Notes: a model not told the origin generated them from the letters alone. Positions 1 through 10,033 are shown, numbered from the stretch's first letter. The stretch: 64,000 nucleotides of DNA from Gammaproteobacteria bacterium (GCA_018828125.1 JAHJWB010000010.1:115004-179003); one strand, 5' to 3'. Numbers and translations: made by a program.

Positions 1-259
1 CCTCGGCGCTGGTGATTTCTTCCTGCGCCATTTCGGCCATGTCAGGGTCGGCCAGCATCTCGCGGGCACCCGCCAAGTCGGCCTCGCGCTGTTGGTAGCG
101 GGCGTATCGGCCTGCGACCTGCGTGACCTCGGCGTGCTCGACCGAGATGCGCCGGTACTGCGCCATGTCGCTCATGATGTCCTCGCGCGAGAGCAAAAAG
201 TCGAGCTCTTGCAGGCGCAGTGCATAGCGCTCCAGCTGGGTTCTGAGAAAAGGTTTCAT
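1..259 (-). CDS. prfA: Peptide chain release factor 1, N-terminal part (cut by window edge)
   Basis: RF1 recognises UAA and UAG stop codons on the ribosome and triggers peptide release. Only the first 86 residues are in the window; the gene runs off the left edge. The visible protein starts [16 protein letters not shown] and continues with the helical N-terminal domain ([15 protein letters not shown]) typical of RF1; the codon-reading and GGQ parts lie outside. It follows hemA on the same strand, the common prfA-hemA arrangement. Copy 1 of the palindromic repeat lies between the two genes. The start is the ATG whose first base is 259. Identification rests on the N-terminal sequence plus the hemA context. 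Confidence 0.88.
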   Translation of the reverse strand, partial: MKPFLRTQLERYALRLQELDFLLSREDIMSDMAQYRRISVEHAEVTQVAGRYARYQQREADLAGAREMLADPDMAEMAQEEITSAE

Positions 260-281
260 GCGGGGAATGTGAGTTTTGCTA

Positions 282-338
282 CTCTATTTGTAGCTATTAG
301 CGCTTGATGGATAAGCGCCAGAGGCCAATTTGGCTTAG
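282..338 (+). repeat. Palindromic repeat family 1, copy 1 (prfA-hemA gap)
   Basis: About 57 bp with the family pattern: TAGCTATT, then AGCGCTT, a 7-base spacer and AAGCGC, then CAGAGGCC and a tail AATTTGGCTT. The tail is nearly identical to that of copy 5 inside the 1304-residue oxidoreductase gene. It lies between two co-oriented genes, just past the end of hemA. Confidence 0.85.
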
Positions 339-366
339 AAGCCGAAGGGCAGGGCGGTGAGCGCCG

Positions 367-1695
367 CTACAGGCTGTTTTTGCTTTGCGATCGCAGGAAC
401 AGGCGCGACACGGTCTGTGCCGTCTGGGCGCGCATGTCGGCGTCGCCCGCACGCAACTCGGCCATCGTGCCGTGCAGCATCTTTTGCGTCAGGCCGCGGG
501 ACAAGGCTTCGAGCACGGCGTCCACGTCTTCGCCTTTGGCCAGCAGTTTTTTGGCGCGGGCAATCTCCAGAGCGCGCCATTCATCGGTCTGCGCGTTGAG
601 CTGCTGGATCAGCGGCACCACGGCGCCGCCCGCGACCGAGGTGCCCGCGGGGCTGCGCAGGTCCATCCAGTGCATGAAGCTCTGCACGCCCGCATCGATG
701 ATCGCTTCGGCCTGCGCCACGGCGGCCTGGCGGTTGGCCTGCGCGGTCTGCACCACGCTGGCCAGGTCGTCCACGGTGTACAGATAAACGTCGCGCAAGG
801 CCTTCACTTCAGGCTCGATGTCGCGCGGCACGGCCAGGTCGACCATGAACATGGGGCGATTGCGGCGCTTCTTCAGTGCCCGCTCCACAGCGCCCAGGCC
901 AATGATGGGCAGGCTGCTGGCGGTGCAGCTGATGACGGCGTCGAACTCGTGCAGGCGTTCGGGCAGGTCGGCCAGGCGCATCACCTCGCCGCCAAAGCGG
1001 CTGGCGAGTTTTTCGCCGCGCTCGAGCGTGCGGTTGGCAATGGCCACGCCCTGCGGGTTCTTGGCGGCAAAGTGCGTGGCGCACAACTCGATCATTTCGC
1101 CCGCGCCGACAAACAGCACCTTGATCTCGGTGAGGTCTTCAAACAGTTGGCTGGCAAGGCGCACGGCGGCGGCGGCCATGCTGATGCTGTGGGCGCCGAT
1201 CTCGGTGCTGCTGCGCACTTCTTTGGCCACCGCAAAACTGCGCTGGAACAGCTGATTGAGCGTGGTGCCGAGGGCGCCTGCCGTCTCGGCGGCGCGCACC
1301 GCGTCTTTCATCTGGCCCAGGATCTGCGCCTCGCCCAGCACCATCGAATCGAGGCCGCTGGCCACCCGGAATGCGTGGCGGGCGACCAGGCTGTCTTCCA
1401 GGGTGTACGAGTGCGAGCGCAGCAGCGAGGTGCTGACACCGCCGCTGTGGGCCAGCCAGCCCAGCGTGTGGTCGATGGCGGGGGCTTCGCCAGCGCAATA
1501 GATTTCGGTGCGGTTGCAGGTGGAGATGATGGCGGTCTCAACCCCGGGGTGGCGGCTGGCAGCGCCGCCAGAGTTGCCCAGCGACTCGCGCAAACCGTGC
1601 AGCGTGGGCGCAATCTGGTCGAGCGCGAACGCGAACCGGCCACGCAGATCGAGCGGCGCGGTGGTGTGGTTGATGCCGAGGGCCCAGACTGCCAT
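367..1695 (-). CDS. hemA: Glutamyl-tRNA reductase
   Basis: Reduces glutamyl-tRNA(Glu) to glutamate-1-semialdehyde with NADPH, the first committed step of C5-pathway tetrapyrrole synthesis. The 442-residue protein carries [17 protein letters not shown] near the N-terminus, the catalytic-cysteine segment [30 protein letters not shown], the NADPH-domain segment [14 protein letters not shown] and the C-terminal dimerisation helices. I prefer the ATG at 1695 ([10 protein letters not shown]) to the in-frame TTG at 1704, because family members begin close to this point. A TATAAT hexamer lies only 8 bases upstream of this ATG, so the message may be leaderless. Upstream, the small membrane-protein gene is divergent; downstream is prfA. 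Confidence 0.97.
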   Translation of the reverse strand: MAVWALGINHTTAPLDLRGRFAFALDQIAPTLHGLRESLGNSGGAASRHPGVETAIISTCNRTEIYCAGEAPAIDHTLGWLAHSGGVSTSLLRSHSYTLEDSLVARHAFRVASGLDSMVLGEAQILGQMKDAVRAAETAGALGTTLNQLFQRSFAVAKEVRSSTEIGAHSISMAAAAVRLASQLFEDLTEIKVLFVGAGEMIELCATHFAAKNPQGVAIANRTLERGEKLASRFGGEVMRLADLPERLHEFDAVISCTASSLPIIGLGAVERALKKRRNRPMFMVDLAVPRDIEPEVKALRDVYLYTVDDLASVVQTAQANRQAAVAQAEAIIDAGVQSFMHWMDLRSPAGTSVAGGAVVPLIQQLNAQTDEWRALEIARAKKLLAKGEDVDAVLEALSRGLTQKMLHGTMAELRAGDADMRAQTAQTVSRLFLRSQSKNSL

Positions 1696-1703
1696 AGTCC
1701 GCA

Positions 1704-1709
1704 ATTATA
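1704..1709 (-). promoter_or_regulatory. Candidate -10 box of hemA, 8 bases from the start codon
   Basis: On the minus strand the hexamer TATAAT is followed by 8 bases and then the ATG of hemA. A start site 6-8 bases beyond the box would fall at or next to the ATG, giving little or no 5' leader. I see no convincing -35 hexamer at 16-18 bases. Confidence 0.4.
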
Positions 1710-1767
1710 AAATTGTTGGACCGAACCGGCAGCGTTGCTTGTTCAAGCCTTGATTTGGGTCAATTCC

Positions 1768-2046
1768 ATGGGTCCCCTGGACGCTTTCAACCACCTGCTC
1801 AATTTCGTTACCCCCGCCGCCGCCATGGCGGTGCTCCTGGGCTTGGGGGGCACAATTTTTCGATCAAAAGTGCCTGTAGCGCTTGGCTGGTGGGCGCGAG
1901 CAGCTATTATTTTTGCAGTGGGTGTCGCCGTGCTGGCGGCGGGACTGGTGGTGTGGGGGCGTGACGGCAAGATGCTGACCTATGCCGCGCTGGTGGTGGC
2001 CTGCGCCACGTGCCAATGGATCTTGGTGCGCGGCTGGCGCCGCTGA
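1768..2046 (+). CDS. Small hydrophobic membrane protein of unknown function
   Basis: A 92-residue protein starting MGPLDAFNHLLNFVTPA, with three or so hydrophobic segments (about residues 16-30, 38-58 and 68-82) and a short basic C-terminus (RGWRR). I recognise no catalytic motif; it is probably an inner-membrane protein. It is divergent from hemA and shares a gap of 72 bp with it. Roughly residues 32-50 are encoded by a degenerate, reverse-oriented copy of repeat family 1 that keeps the reading frame, so part of the second hydrophobic stretch is probably repeat-derived. An in-frame TTG 33 bases upstream could extend the protein, but the ATG is the natural choice. Confidence 0.65.
   Translation: MGPLDAFNHLLNFVTPAAAMAVLLGLGGTIFRSKVPVALGWWARAAIIFAVGVAVLAAGLVVWGRDGKMLTYAALVVACATCQWILVRGWRR
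1862..1916 (-). repeat. Palindromic repeat family 1, copy 2 (degenerate, inside a gene)
   Basis: Read on the minus strand this stretch shows AAAAATAATAGCTG, a GCGC...AGCGCT core and GGCACTTTTGATC, aligning along its whole length to the intergenic copies but with a decayed palindrome. It lies in frame inside the 92-residue membrane protein. Confidence 0.55.
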
Positions 2047-2462
2047 ATCCGGTTCGAGCCGTCCACACGCCATGTCGCACTGAAGCAGTGCGGAATGCAC
2101 ACCGGGCTACCATGCGGCCCTCGTTCCAAGCACCCCCTGTTTCCATGTCTGGTTGCATCCCCCTTTCTGTACCGCGGCGCAATGCCACGGGACGGGTGTG
2201 CCTGACCCACTGCGCACCGCGACACGGTACCCTGGCACTGCGCTGCCTTCACGGATTCCAGGCCCGCAGCTGATACCGCGCCAGCCTGCGTGCATCAGGC
2301 TGGCGCAAAACTTGTCCCCGTGCGCAACCCGCGCGCAGGCACCTGATCCGCACATATTCCGTTCGTTTTGTTGAACTGTCCTGGCGCGCCATTGCACGCC
2401 AGCGTGGTGCATTTGCGACCAGCGGCGTACGCCGGAGGTTCTGCGCACCGCAGGAGTGATTC
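2047..2462. other. Intergenic stretch of 416 bp without a recognisable gene
   Basis: No frame here gives a protein I recognise. The main visible structure is a perfect hairpin at 2278-2306: an 11-base arm GCGCCAGCCTG, loop CGTGCAT, and its exact complement. No T-run follows it on either strand, so it is not a standard intrinsic terminator. A ribosome-binding site AGGAG at 2452-2456 serves the next gene. Confidence 0.6.
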
Positions 2463-3149
2463 ATGGACCTTGTGTTGTCCCCCTTTCGCTGGCCCTGGCC
2501 AGACTTGCGCGTCCGATGGCACCGCCCCCTGGAGTTGCGCATCGACGTGAACCCGCCGCCCCCGGAGTCGGTAGAGCAGGAGCTGGATACCCTGCACGGG
2601 CGCCTGCATACGCCGGGTGACCGCCTGTTCGGTTTGCCCGTTCACGTGTTGCCAGACCCGCGTTTTGTCATGCACTGCCGCGAGGCCGACGGCGAGTGGT
2701 ACGTGTATGTGGAAGACCAGGTGAAGCGCCAGTTGGCGGGCTATACCGTGTTCAACCGTCTCATCGAGGTGAGTCGGCACACGGACCCGCATGTGCGCGC
2801 CCCGCACTCCAAATATGCGCAGCCGTACCAGCGGCGTGGCCTGTCGACAGCCGTTTACACCTGGGCCTTGGCGACCGGCATGTGCCTCATTTCAGGTGCA
2901 CGCCAGTCGCCTGGAGCGCATGCGCTGTGGGAGGGCCTGGCGCGTCGCCATGCAGGGGGTTACGTGGAGTTGCGCGACAAGCTGCTGACCTACCTGGGGC
3001 GCGATGTGCCAACACCGCGACGCGAGGATTTGCCCGTGCGGCGCTTCTTGTTGGGTGAAGGATGGAGCCTGGGTGCTTTTGCAGCGGCCGTGCGCATGCG
3101 CGACGGCAGGGCGCACGGCGCCGCCGCAGGTCTTGTCAGCGGTCCGTGA
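2463..3149 (+). CDS. GNAT-like protein of unknown substrate
   Basis: A 228-residue protein. The middle (about residues 85-165) has the look of a GNAT acyltransferase core: LAGYTVFNRL as a central strand, then YAQPYQRRGLSTAVYTWAL resembling motif A with its acyl-CoA-binding Q/R-x-x-G, then AHALWEGLARR as the following helix. No partner or substrate can be inferred. The start is well supported by AGGAG 6 bases upstream of the ATG. It converges with the mechanosensitive channel gene; only 9 bases separate their stops. The acetyltransferase assignment is by motif only and could be wrong in activity. Confidence 0.55.
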   Translation: MDLVLSPFRWPWPDLRVRWHRPLELRIDVNPPPPESVEQELDTLHGRLHTPGDRLFGLPVHVLPDPRFVMHCREADGEWYVYVEDQVKRQLAGYTVFNRLIEVSRHTDPHVRAPHSKYAQPYQRRGLSTAVYTWALATGMCLISGARQSPGAHALWEGLARRHAGGYVELRDKLLTYLGRDVPTPRREDLPVRRFLLGEGWSLGAFAAAVRMRDGRAHGAAAGLVSGP

Positions 3150-3158
3150 TGGGGGGGT

Positions 3159-5792
3159 TCAACCTGCTGGCGCGCGGCTGTCGCCGGGGGTTTTCTCGGA
3201 GGAGGACAAGGGGATCGCAGGCGCATCAGGTGTGGCATGGGGCGCCAGCGCAGCCGAGAACGGCGTCACGCTGGTCGATGCCGGTGGCGACAGTGCCAGG
3301 CCCGCATTGCGCAGCGATTCCAGAATGGAAAAGAGCAGGTCGCTCTTGACCCCGCCCACATTGCGCGGGTTGCTCACGTAGCCAATGGCCAGGAAGGTGA
3401 GCGTGCCGCTGACGATGTCTTCGAGCTGCACGGCGGGGGCGGGGTTGTCCAGAATGCCTTCGTGCTCGGTAAAGGCCGCCAGGATCAGGTCGCGCATGCG
3501 CTTGGCGTCTACGTCGAGCGGCGCCGGCAGCCGCAGCAGCACGCGGCCGGGGGCTCCGGCCAGGGTCATGTTGCGCACGGTTTTGGTGATGAACTCGGAG
3601 TTGGGCACGATGACGGTGGACCGGTCGCCCAGCTGAATTTCGGTGGCGCGCACGTTCACGCGGCGCACGTCGCCTTCCGTGGTGCCCAGCACCACCCAGT
3701 CGCCCACCTTCACCGGCCGCTCGGCCAGCAGAATGAGGCCCGAGATGAAGTTCTGCACGATGGCCTGCAGCCCAAACCCAATGCCCACCGACAGCGCACT
3801 CGCCACCCAGGCAATGCGCTCCACGCTGATGCCCAGGCCCGCAAGGGCCACGGCCACCACCACCACAGCACCCACATAGCCCAGCAGCGTGACGATGGAG
3901 CTGCGCATGCCCGGCTCCAGCGACGTGTTCGGAAAATACTGTTCACTGAGCCAGCGTTTGAGCACGCGGATCATGACCAGCCCCGCAATCAGCACTGCCA
4001 GTGCGGTGAGCAGCGCCTGGGGGGCCAGCGTGAACTCGCCGATCTTCAGGCTTTGGTCCATGGTGCTGCCACGCCGAAAGACCTCGTCCGGGCCCGTGCC
4101 GAACGGTGCGAGCAGCGCGATCACCATGTAGAAGAACAGTGCCACGCGCAACACGCCCGACACCAGGACCGACAGCTGGTCCAACAGCTTGGCGTCTATT
4201 CCCAGCCCTTTGTGGATGCGTTCGCCGAAGCCGCCCCGGGATGAGATCACGGCCTCGCAAAGGTCATCCACCAGCTGGAACAACAGGTAGGTGGTGGCAA
4301 AGACTACACCGGTCCAGAGCATCTGCCGCGCCAGCGTGCCGGCCAGCGCCACAAAACCGAAGGCCACCAGCAACACGGTGACAACAACCGAGATGCCTGC
4401 GCAGGCCACGAGCAGGCCCACCCAGACAGGCCGGTTGGCGCCCTCGGCGGGTGTGGCGCCGTCGCTGGCGTTCCCCTGTGCCGCAGGGCCATTGGCCTCA
4501 CCGGCAGCCGCCGCCGGGGCGAGGGCCCGCAGGTGGCGCAGCGCCATGGCCACGATGGCGGCCATCGCCAGCGCTGTGACCGCATGCACCGAAACCTCGG
4601 CCGACAGGCTGGCGCCGACGATGCTGTTGATTTGGGTCACCAGCCCACTCAGCGAGGCAACGATGGCGATCCACCACGGGTACGGACTCAAGCGTGTCGC
4701 CAGGTCGTCCGACAGGTTGGGCAGCCGCCACGAACTGCGTTTGCGCGACAGCAGGGCATGCCCGAGCCCAATCACGAACGCGGCAGAAATGGCCAGCGGC
4801 ACAAAAGCCTCGGAAAGGGCCAGAAGGTTGCCCTCCAGCTTGCCACCGCCCTCCAGGCTTCCCCAGGCCAATTGGGCTGCCAGGCCGATCAGTAGCACAT
4901 ACAGCACCACCGACGCCGATGCCAGCAGCGACCGGCGCAGGCGCCCGGCCGGCAGCCGTGCGGGCGCCAGGCGCACCAGCAAACGTTCGGCCAGCCACGT
5001 ACCAACCACCGCAAGCAGCAAGGCCGCCACCAGATTGCCCAGCGCAGCGCCCCGGCGGCCGGGCTGCATGGCTGCAGTGGCGGCACCGTCCAGGTCGCGC
5101 CAGAGCGCTTGTAGACGCGCCAGGTCGCTGGGAAGTGCGTTGCGCAGGTTGCGCCAGAAAATGCCACTCAGAGGTGAGTCGATGCGGGTGGTGAGCGCTG
5201 TCCGAAAGTGCTCGCGGCGCTGGCGAATCAGATCGGTGCCACGCTGCTCTGCGTCCACCGTGATGAGGCGTGCGAGCTTGAGTTCGGCATCAACGGCAGC
5301 GCGCTGCTTGCCCAGGTTGGCCCGTTGTTGGGCAACATCCGGCGCGTCAGGCGCCGCCCCCTTTTCTGGCGTGGGTCCAAGCCCCGCCAGGCGGGAGTCC
5401 AGGTCCACCAACTCTTCAGTGCGGCGAGCGGCCAACTGCTCTGCGGCGCCGCCGATGGCGTTGACCTCTGCGATCAGTTTGCGCCCGTCGTCGTTCTCAC
5501 CCAGTTTCTGGGGTATCGCATCCAGCTGTTTGCGCAGTTCGTCCACGGTGGGGGGTGGGGCTGCGTCGGATGCGGGCTGGGTAGCAGCTGTGGCAGTGGA
5601 TGTCGCGGGATTGTTTTGCGCCAGCGCGGCGGTGCTTGCGGCCCCCAAGCAGCCCGCCAGACACAACCACAGCAATGCACGCAACACAAATGCGCGCCCA
5701 CAAGGGGCGTTGTGCGCCGGCGCCAAGAAAAAATAATGGAGGGAAAGGCTGCGCCGCAGAACGGGTGCAAAGCGCGGATGGGGCTGGCTCAT
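3159..5792 (-). CDS. Large MscS-family mechanosensitive channel with DUF3772 region
   Basis: A channel thought to open under membrane tension and protect against osmotic downshock. The 877-residue protein begins with a basic n-region and a hydrophobic signal ending near AALAQ, then a periplasmic helical region (about residues 65-220) matching the DUF3772-type extension. About ten hydrophobic segments follow (RRGAALGNLVAALLLAVVG onward). The MscS core comes last: the pore-lining helix AIVQNFISGLILLAE followed by the beta-domain entry RPVKVGDWVVLGTTEG and VPNSEFITKTVRN. It is much longer than E. coli MscS (286 residues), resembling the multi-TM MscK/YbdG-like groups. It forms a single gene with no obvious operon partner. 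Confidence 0.85.
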   Translation of the reverse strand: MSQPHPRFAPVLRRSLSLHYFFLAPAHNAPCGRAFVLRALLWLCLAGCLGAASTAALAQNNPATSTATAATQPASDAAPPPTVDELRKQLDAIPQKLGENDDGRKLIAEVNAIGGAAEQLAARRTEELVDLDSRLAGLGPTPEKGAAPDAPDVAQQRANLGKQRAAVDAELKLARLITVDAEQRGTDLIRQRREHFRTALTTRIDSPLSGIFWRNLRNALPSDLARLQALWRDLDGAATAAMQPGRRGAALGNLVAALLLAVVGTWLAERLLVRLAPARLPAGRLRRSLLASASVVLYVLLIGLAAQLAWGSLEGGGKLEGNLLALSEAFVPLAISAAFVIGLGHALLSRKRSSWRLPNLSDDLATRLSPYPWWIAIVASLSGLVTQINSIVGASLSAEVSVHAVTALAMAAIVAMALRHLRALAPAAAAGEANGPAAQGNASDGATPAEGANRPVWVGLLVACAGISVVVTVLLVAFGFVALAGTLARQMLWTGVVFATTYLLFQLVDDLCEAVISSRGGFGERIHKGLGIDAKLLDQLSVLVSGVLRVALFFYMVIALLAPFGTGPDEVFRRGSTMDQSLKIGEFTLAPQALLTALAVLIAGLVMIRVLKRWLSEQYFPNTSLEPGMRSSIVTLLGYVGAVVVVAVALAGLGISVERIAWVASALSVGIGFGLQAIVQNFISGLILLAERPVKVGDWVVLGTTEGDVRRVNVRATEIQLGDRSTVIVPNSEFITKTVRNMTLAGAPGRVLLRLPAPLDVDAKRMRDLILAAFTEHEGILDNPAPAVQLEDIVSGTLTFLAIGYVSNPRNVGGVKSDLLFSILESLRNAGLALSPPASTSVTPFSAALAPHATPDAPAIPLSSSEKTPGDSRAPAG

Positions 5793-5910
5793 GGGCCTAT
5801 TGTGCTGTGCGCGCCGGGGGCACTGTTACAGCGTTTTTCACCGCTCGGCGCCGCCCGCTAACACTGTGATGTATACGCCTAGTTGTTTGCCCGGCGCGTG
5901 ACAGAGAGGC

Positions 5911-6675
5911 TTAGCCTTCCGACGCGGGGCTGAACAGATCCACCCGGTCGGTGATGATGCCGTCGGTCCCCAGGTCGAGCAGCCGCTGGGCTGCCCAGTC
6001 GTCGTTGACGGTGTAGCTCAACGTGCGCAGCCCGGCGCCATGGACTTGGGCCACAGTGTCGGCCGTCCAGAGTGCGTGGTTGCATACGATGGCCACACAG
6101 CCCAGTTCCAGGGCGGAGCTCAGCCAGCCCTGGGGCAGCGTGTCGAGCAGCAGGCCACGCGGCAGATGGGGCGCGCTGGCGCGTGCCCCCGCCAGCGCGG
6201 CAGGTTGGAACGAGGTGAGCAGCGGAGGCACGGCCTGGCCCTGCCACAGCCGTGCGGCATGCGCCGCCACAACGCGGCCGGTTTCCTCTTCCACCCCGGG
6301 GGTGGGCTTGATCTCGATGTTGAGCAGACAGTGGTTGGCGATGCAGTAGCGCGCTGCGTTTTCCAGCGTAGGCAAGGGCTCGCCTGCAAATGCGCGTGAA
6401 TGCCAGGCCCCCGCATCCAGCTGCGCCAGTGCGCTCCAGGGCAGGTCGCCGCCGGTGCCCGTGCCGTTGGAGGTGCGTTGCAGCGTGGCGTCGTGCATCA
6501 GAAACGGCACACCGTCGGCACTCAGTTTGGCGTCGCACTCGAACATGCGGTAACCGTGTTGGGCCCCCAGGCGGAAAGCGGCCAGGGTGTTTTCAGGGGC
6601 CAGCTTGCCAGCGCCGCGGTGGGCGATCCAGCGGGGGTAGGGCCAGTGGGCGAGTGTGGGCGAGGGTGCGCTCAT
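5911..6675 (-). CDS. ugpQ: Glycerophosphodiester phosphodiesterase
   Basis: Hydrolyses glycerophosphodiesters to sn-glycerol-3-phosphate and an alcohol, in the cytoplasm. The 254-residue protein has the GDPD signature: WIAHRGAGKLAPENT with the catalytic His and Glu, then FECDAKLSADGVPFLMHD with the metal ligands and second catalytic His, and IEIKPTPG further on. It is last in the ugp operon; its ATG overlaps the stop of the VOC gene (ATGA, 6672-6675), which suggests translational coupling. Its place after the UgpBAEC transporter matches the E. coli ugpBAECQ operon, where imported glycerophosphodiesters are cleaved by UgpQ. Confidence 0.93.
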   Translation of the reverse strand: MSAPSPTLAHWPYPRWIAHRGAGKLAPENTLAAFRLGAQHGYRMFECDAKLSADGVPFLMHDATLQRTSNGTGTGGDLPWSALAQLDAGAWHSRAFAGEPLPTLENAARYCIANHCLLNIEIKPTPGVEEETGRVVAAHAARLWQGQAVPPLLTSFQPAALAGARASAPHLPRGLLLDTLPQGWLSSALELGCVAIVCNHALWTADTVAQVHGAGLRTLSYTVNDDWAAQRLLDLGTDGIITDRVDLFSPASEG

Positions 6676-7040
6676 GCGGGTTCACCAAATTTCAACAGGT
6701 TGCCATGGGGGTCGATGACGTACATCTCCTTCATGCCCCACGGCTGAATGATGGGGGGCGCCACCTGCAGGCCGCGCGCGGCAAAGTCTGCGTGCAGCAC
6801 CCCTGTGTTGGCGCGCACGTAGCAGGAGGTGTTCTCGGCGATGTGGCGTTCGTTGCAAGGCCAAAAATGCAGTTCACAGCCGTCGCGCTGCAGGATCAGG
6901 TAGTTGTCCATCTCCAGCAGCGGTGCAAACCCCAGGTGACGGGTGTAGAACTGCAGTGTCTCGGCCAGGTTCAGCGACGCCAGCACAGGCACCGTGGACT
7001 GAACCGCGGCTCCGGCACTGGCGGCCGCTATCGGCAGCAT
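6672..7040 (-). CDS. VOC (glyoxalase/bleomycin-resistance) family protein
   Basis: A 122-residue single-module VOC protein. It shows the first beta-alpha-beta unit (VPVLASLNLAETLQFYTRHLGF) in the window and ends YVIDPHGNLLKFGEP, the usual strand with the C-terminal Glu that binds metal in many members; HFWPCNERH is a candidate metal-ligand region. Substrate unknown. Two starts are possible: the ATG at 7040, 7 bases beyond the ugpC stop, or the ATG at 7079, which overlaps ugpC by 32 bases and adds 13 residues. I chose 7040 because it avoids the overlap, but neither has a clear ribosome-binding site. Lying between ugpC and ugpQ, it is co-transcribed with glycerophosphodiester uptake. Confidence 0.82.
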   Translation of the reverse strand: MLPIAAASAGAAVQSTVPVLASLNLAETLQFYTRHLGFAPLLEMDNYLILQRDGCELHFWPCNERHIAENTSCYVRANTGVLHADFAARGLQVAPPIIQPWGMKEMYVIDPHGNLLKFGEPA

Positions 7041-7047
7041 GGTGGGA

Positions 7048-8061
<1,014 letters not shown>

Positions 8062-8067
8062 GATGCA

Positions 8068-8120
8068 ATTAATTTGATAGCTGCCAGCGCTTATGGGATA
8101 AGCGCTAGAGGGGGTTTTGT
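8068..8120 (+). repeat. Palindromic repeat family 1, copy 3 (ugpE-ugpC gap)
   Basis: A near-ideal copy: left flank GATAGCTGCC, then AGCGCTTAT, 3-base loop GGG, ATAAGCGCT, then AGAGGGGGTTTTGTCTT. The 9-bp palindrome (8086-8094 with 8098-8106) is perfect. The right edge touches the ugpE stop codon at 8122-8124. It is transcribed within the ugp message and would fold there as a hairpin. Confidence 0.92.
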
Positions 8121-8121
8121 C

Positions 8122-8973
8122 TTATTTTTCAGTATCTACCAGACCCTTGACGAACCAGCGCTGCATGAGCACCACCACCAGGGCGGGCGGCAGCATGGCC
8201 AAGAGGGCGGTGGCCATCACGATGTTCCATTCGTTGCCTGAGTCACCCCCGGCAATCATGCGTTTGATGCCGATCACCACGGGATACATGTCCTCGGACG
8301 TGGTCACCAGCAGCGGCCACAGGTATTGGTTCCAGCCGTAGATGAACTGGATCACGAACAGCGCCGCAATGGACGTGCGCGACAGCGGTACCAGAATGTC
8401 CTTGAAGAAGCGCATGGGGCCTGCGCCGTCCACGCGGGCGGCTTCGACCAGTTCGTCCGGCACTGTCAGAAAGAACTGGCGGAACAGGAACGTGGCGGTG
8501 GCCGATGCGATCAGCGGCACGGTGAGCCCCGCATAGGTGTTCAGCATGCCCAGGTTGGACACCACTTCGTACGTGGGGCCAATGCGCACTTCCACCGGCA
8601 GCATCAGCGTGATGAAGATCAGCCAGAAGCAGATGCCCTTGAAAGGGAAACGAAAGTACACGATGGCAAATGCCGACAGCAGCGAGATGGCGATCTTGCC
8701 CACTGTGATGACGATGGCGGTGACAAAACTCACCCACATCATGCGAGAGACAGGAGCGGTGGAGCCCGCGCCCGAACCGCCACCAAACAGGGTGTCGTGG
8801 TAGGTCTGCCAGAAATTGCTGCCCGGCAGCATGGGCATGGGGGCCTGCACGATGTCCTGTGCGGTGTGGGTGGACGCCACAAACGCCAGGTACAGCGGGA
8901 AGCCCACGATGATCACGCCCAGCACCATGATCAGGTGCGAGAACGCGGTGAGATAAGGACTGCGTTCAACCAT
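8122..8973 (-). CDS. ugpE: sn-glycerol-3-phosphate ABC transporter, permease subunit
   Basis: One of the two membrane permeases of the glycerol-3-phosphate importer. The 283-residue protein starts [14 protein letters not shown] and has six hydrophobic segments. The EAA loop [20 protein letters not shown] is where the UgpC ATPase docks. An in-frame upstream extension exists but overlaps ugpA; the ATG at 8973 lies 1 base past the ugpA stop, as expected for coupled genes. The C-terminal [14 protein letters not shown] is typical of UgpE/MalG-type permeases. Confidence 0.94.
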   Translation of the reverse strand: MVERSPYLTAFSHLIMVLGVIIVGFPLYLAFVASTHTAQDIVQAPMPMLPGSNFWQTYHDTLFGGGSGAGSTAPVSRMMWVSFVTAIVITVGKIAISLLSAFAIVYFRFPFKGICFWLIFITLMLPVEVRIGPTYEVVSNLGMLNTYAGLTVPLIASATATFLFRQFFLTVPDELVEAARVDGAGPMRFFKDILVPLSRTSIAALFVIQFIYGWNQYLWPLLVTTSEDMYPVVIGIKRMIAGGDSGNEWNIVMATALLAMLPPALVVVLMQRWFVKGLVDTEK

Positions 8974-8974
8974 T

Positions 8975-9856
8975 TCAGTACTGCACTTTCTTCTCGACGT
9001 AGCGGAATTGGATGACGGTGAGCACGACCACAATGGCCATCAGCACCACCGATTGCGCGGCCGATCCGCCCATGTCCATGGCCTTGAAGCCGTCGTGGTA
9101 GACCTTGTAGACCAGGATGGCCGTATCGCGGCCCGGGCCACCCTGTGTGGTGGCGTCCACGATGGCGAAGGTGTCAAAAAACGCGTACACCACGTTGATC
9201 ACCAGCAGGAAGAATGTGGTGGGCGACAGCAGCGGGAACTGGATGCTCCAGAACCGGCGCCAGGGGCCGGCACCATCGATGGCAGCGGCTTCGATGAGCG
9301 ACTTGGGGATGGACTGCAGGCCCGCCAAGAAGAACAGGAAGTTGTAGGAGATCTGCTTCCACACCGCGGCAATCACGATCAGCGCCATGGCGTGGTCGGA
9401 GTTGAGCATGTGGTTCCAGTCAAAACCCGACTGCCGCAGCATGTACGCCACCACACCGAGCGAGGGCGAGAACATGAACATCCACAGCACACCGGCCACC
9501 GCAGGGGCCACGGCGTAAGGCAGCAGCAGTGCGGTTTTATACGCCAGGGCGCCTTTGACGATGCGGTCGGCAAAAATCGCCAGCATCAGCGAAAGGCTGA
9601 TGCCGCTCACCGCCACGAGGATCGAGAAGAAGGCCGTGGTCTTGAACGACGCCAGGTAACCGGGGTCTTCGAACAACGCCTTGAAGTTGTCAAAACCGAC
9701 CCATTCCTTCGAGAAACCGAAGGTGTCCTGCATCTGGAACGATTGCACCAGTGCCTGGCCCGCAGGCCAGAAAAAGAAGACGCTGATGATGGCCAGCTGG
9801 GGTGCCAGAAGCACCCACGGCAGCCATGCAGAGCGAAAAAGAACGCGTTTTTCCAT
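8975..9856 (-). CDS. ugpA: sn-glycerol-3-phosphate ABC transporter, permease subunit
   Basis: The partner permease of UgpE. The 293-residue protein begins [20 protein letters not shown], has six hydrophobic segments and the EAA-loop segment [21 protein letters not shown]. coli UgpA is 295 residues. I chose the ATG at 9856 because the protein then begins as in homologues; the further upstream reading frame runs into the ugpB-ugpA spacer. A stem-loop with a T-rich tail lies between ugpB and this gene and probably lowers permease expression relative to the binding protein. Confidence 0.94.
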   Translation of the reverse strand: MEKRVLFRSAWLPWVLLAPQLAIISVFFFWPAGQALVQSFQMQDTFGFSKEWVGFDNFKALFEDPGYLASFKTTAFFSILVAVSGISLSLMLAIFADRIVKGALAYKTALLLPYAVAPAVAGVLWMFMFSPSLGVVAYMLRQSGFDWNHMLNSDHAMALIVIAAVWKQISYNFLFFLAGLQSIPKSLIEAAAIDGAGPWRRFWSIQFPLLSPTTFFLLVINVVYAFFDTFAIVDATTQGGPGRDTAILVYKVYHDGFKAMDMGGSAAQSVVLMAIVVVLTVIQFRYVEKKVQY

Positions 9857-9926
9857 GTCCAGACTCTTAGAGCGTGTTGTGCACTTTGGTGTGCCCACAA
9901 ATGCCGGGATAAGGCCCGGCGGCCAA

Positions 9927-9976
9927 AAAGACAACCCGCCGCCCCAGCAAACCGGATGGTTTACGGGGGCGGCGGG
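9927..9976 (-). terminator. Stem-loop between ugpB and ugpA, probable attenuating terminator
   Basis: On the minus strand the arms CCCGCCGCCCC (9976-9966) and GGGGCGGCGGG (9945-9935) form an 11-bp GC stem with a 20-base loop that can pair further (ACC/GGT). The tail is TTGTCTTTTTGG. Because ugpA follows in the same direction, it is likely a partial terminator or an mRNA-stabilising end for ugpB rather than the operon end. Confidence 0.7.
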
Positions 9977-10033
9977 CTTGAGATACCACCTGGAACGAGT
10001 GCCCAGACGGTATCAACAGACGCTGGTCAGAAC

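Noticed and set aside
385..1710. 441-residue plus-strand frame
   Set aside because: Fully antisense to hemA, with no recognisable domain; a shadow of the real gene.
2107..2448. 113-residue minus-strand frame in the 416-bp gap
   Set aside because: No ribosome-binding site, no similarity I recognise, and it is interrupted in character by the hairpin at 2278-2306.
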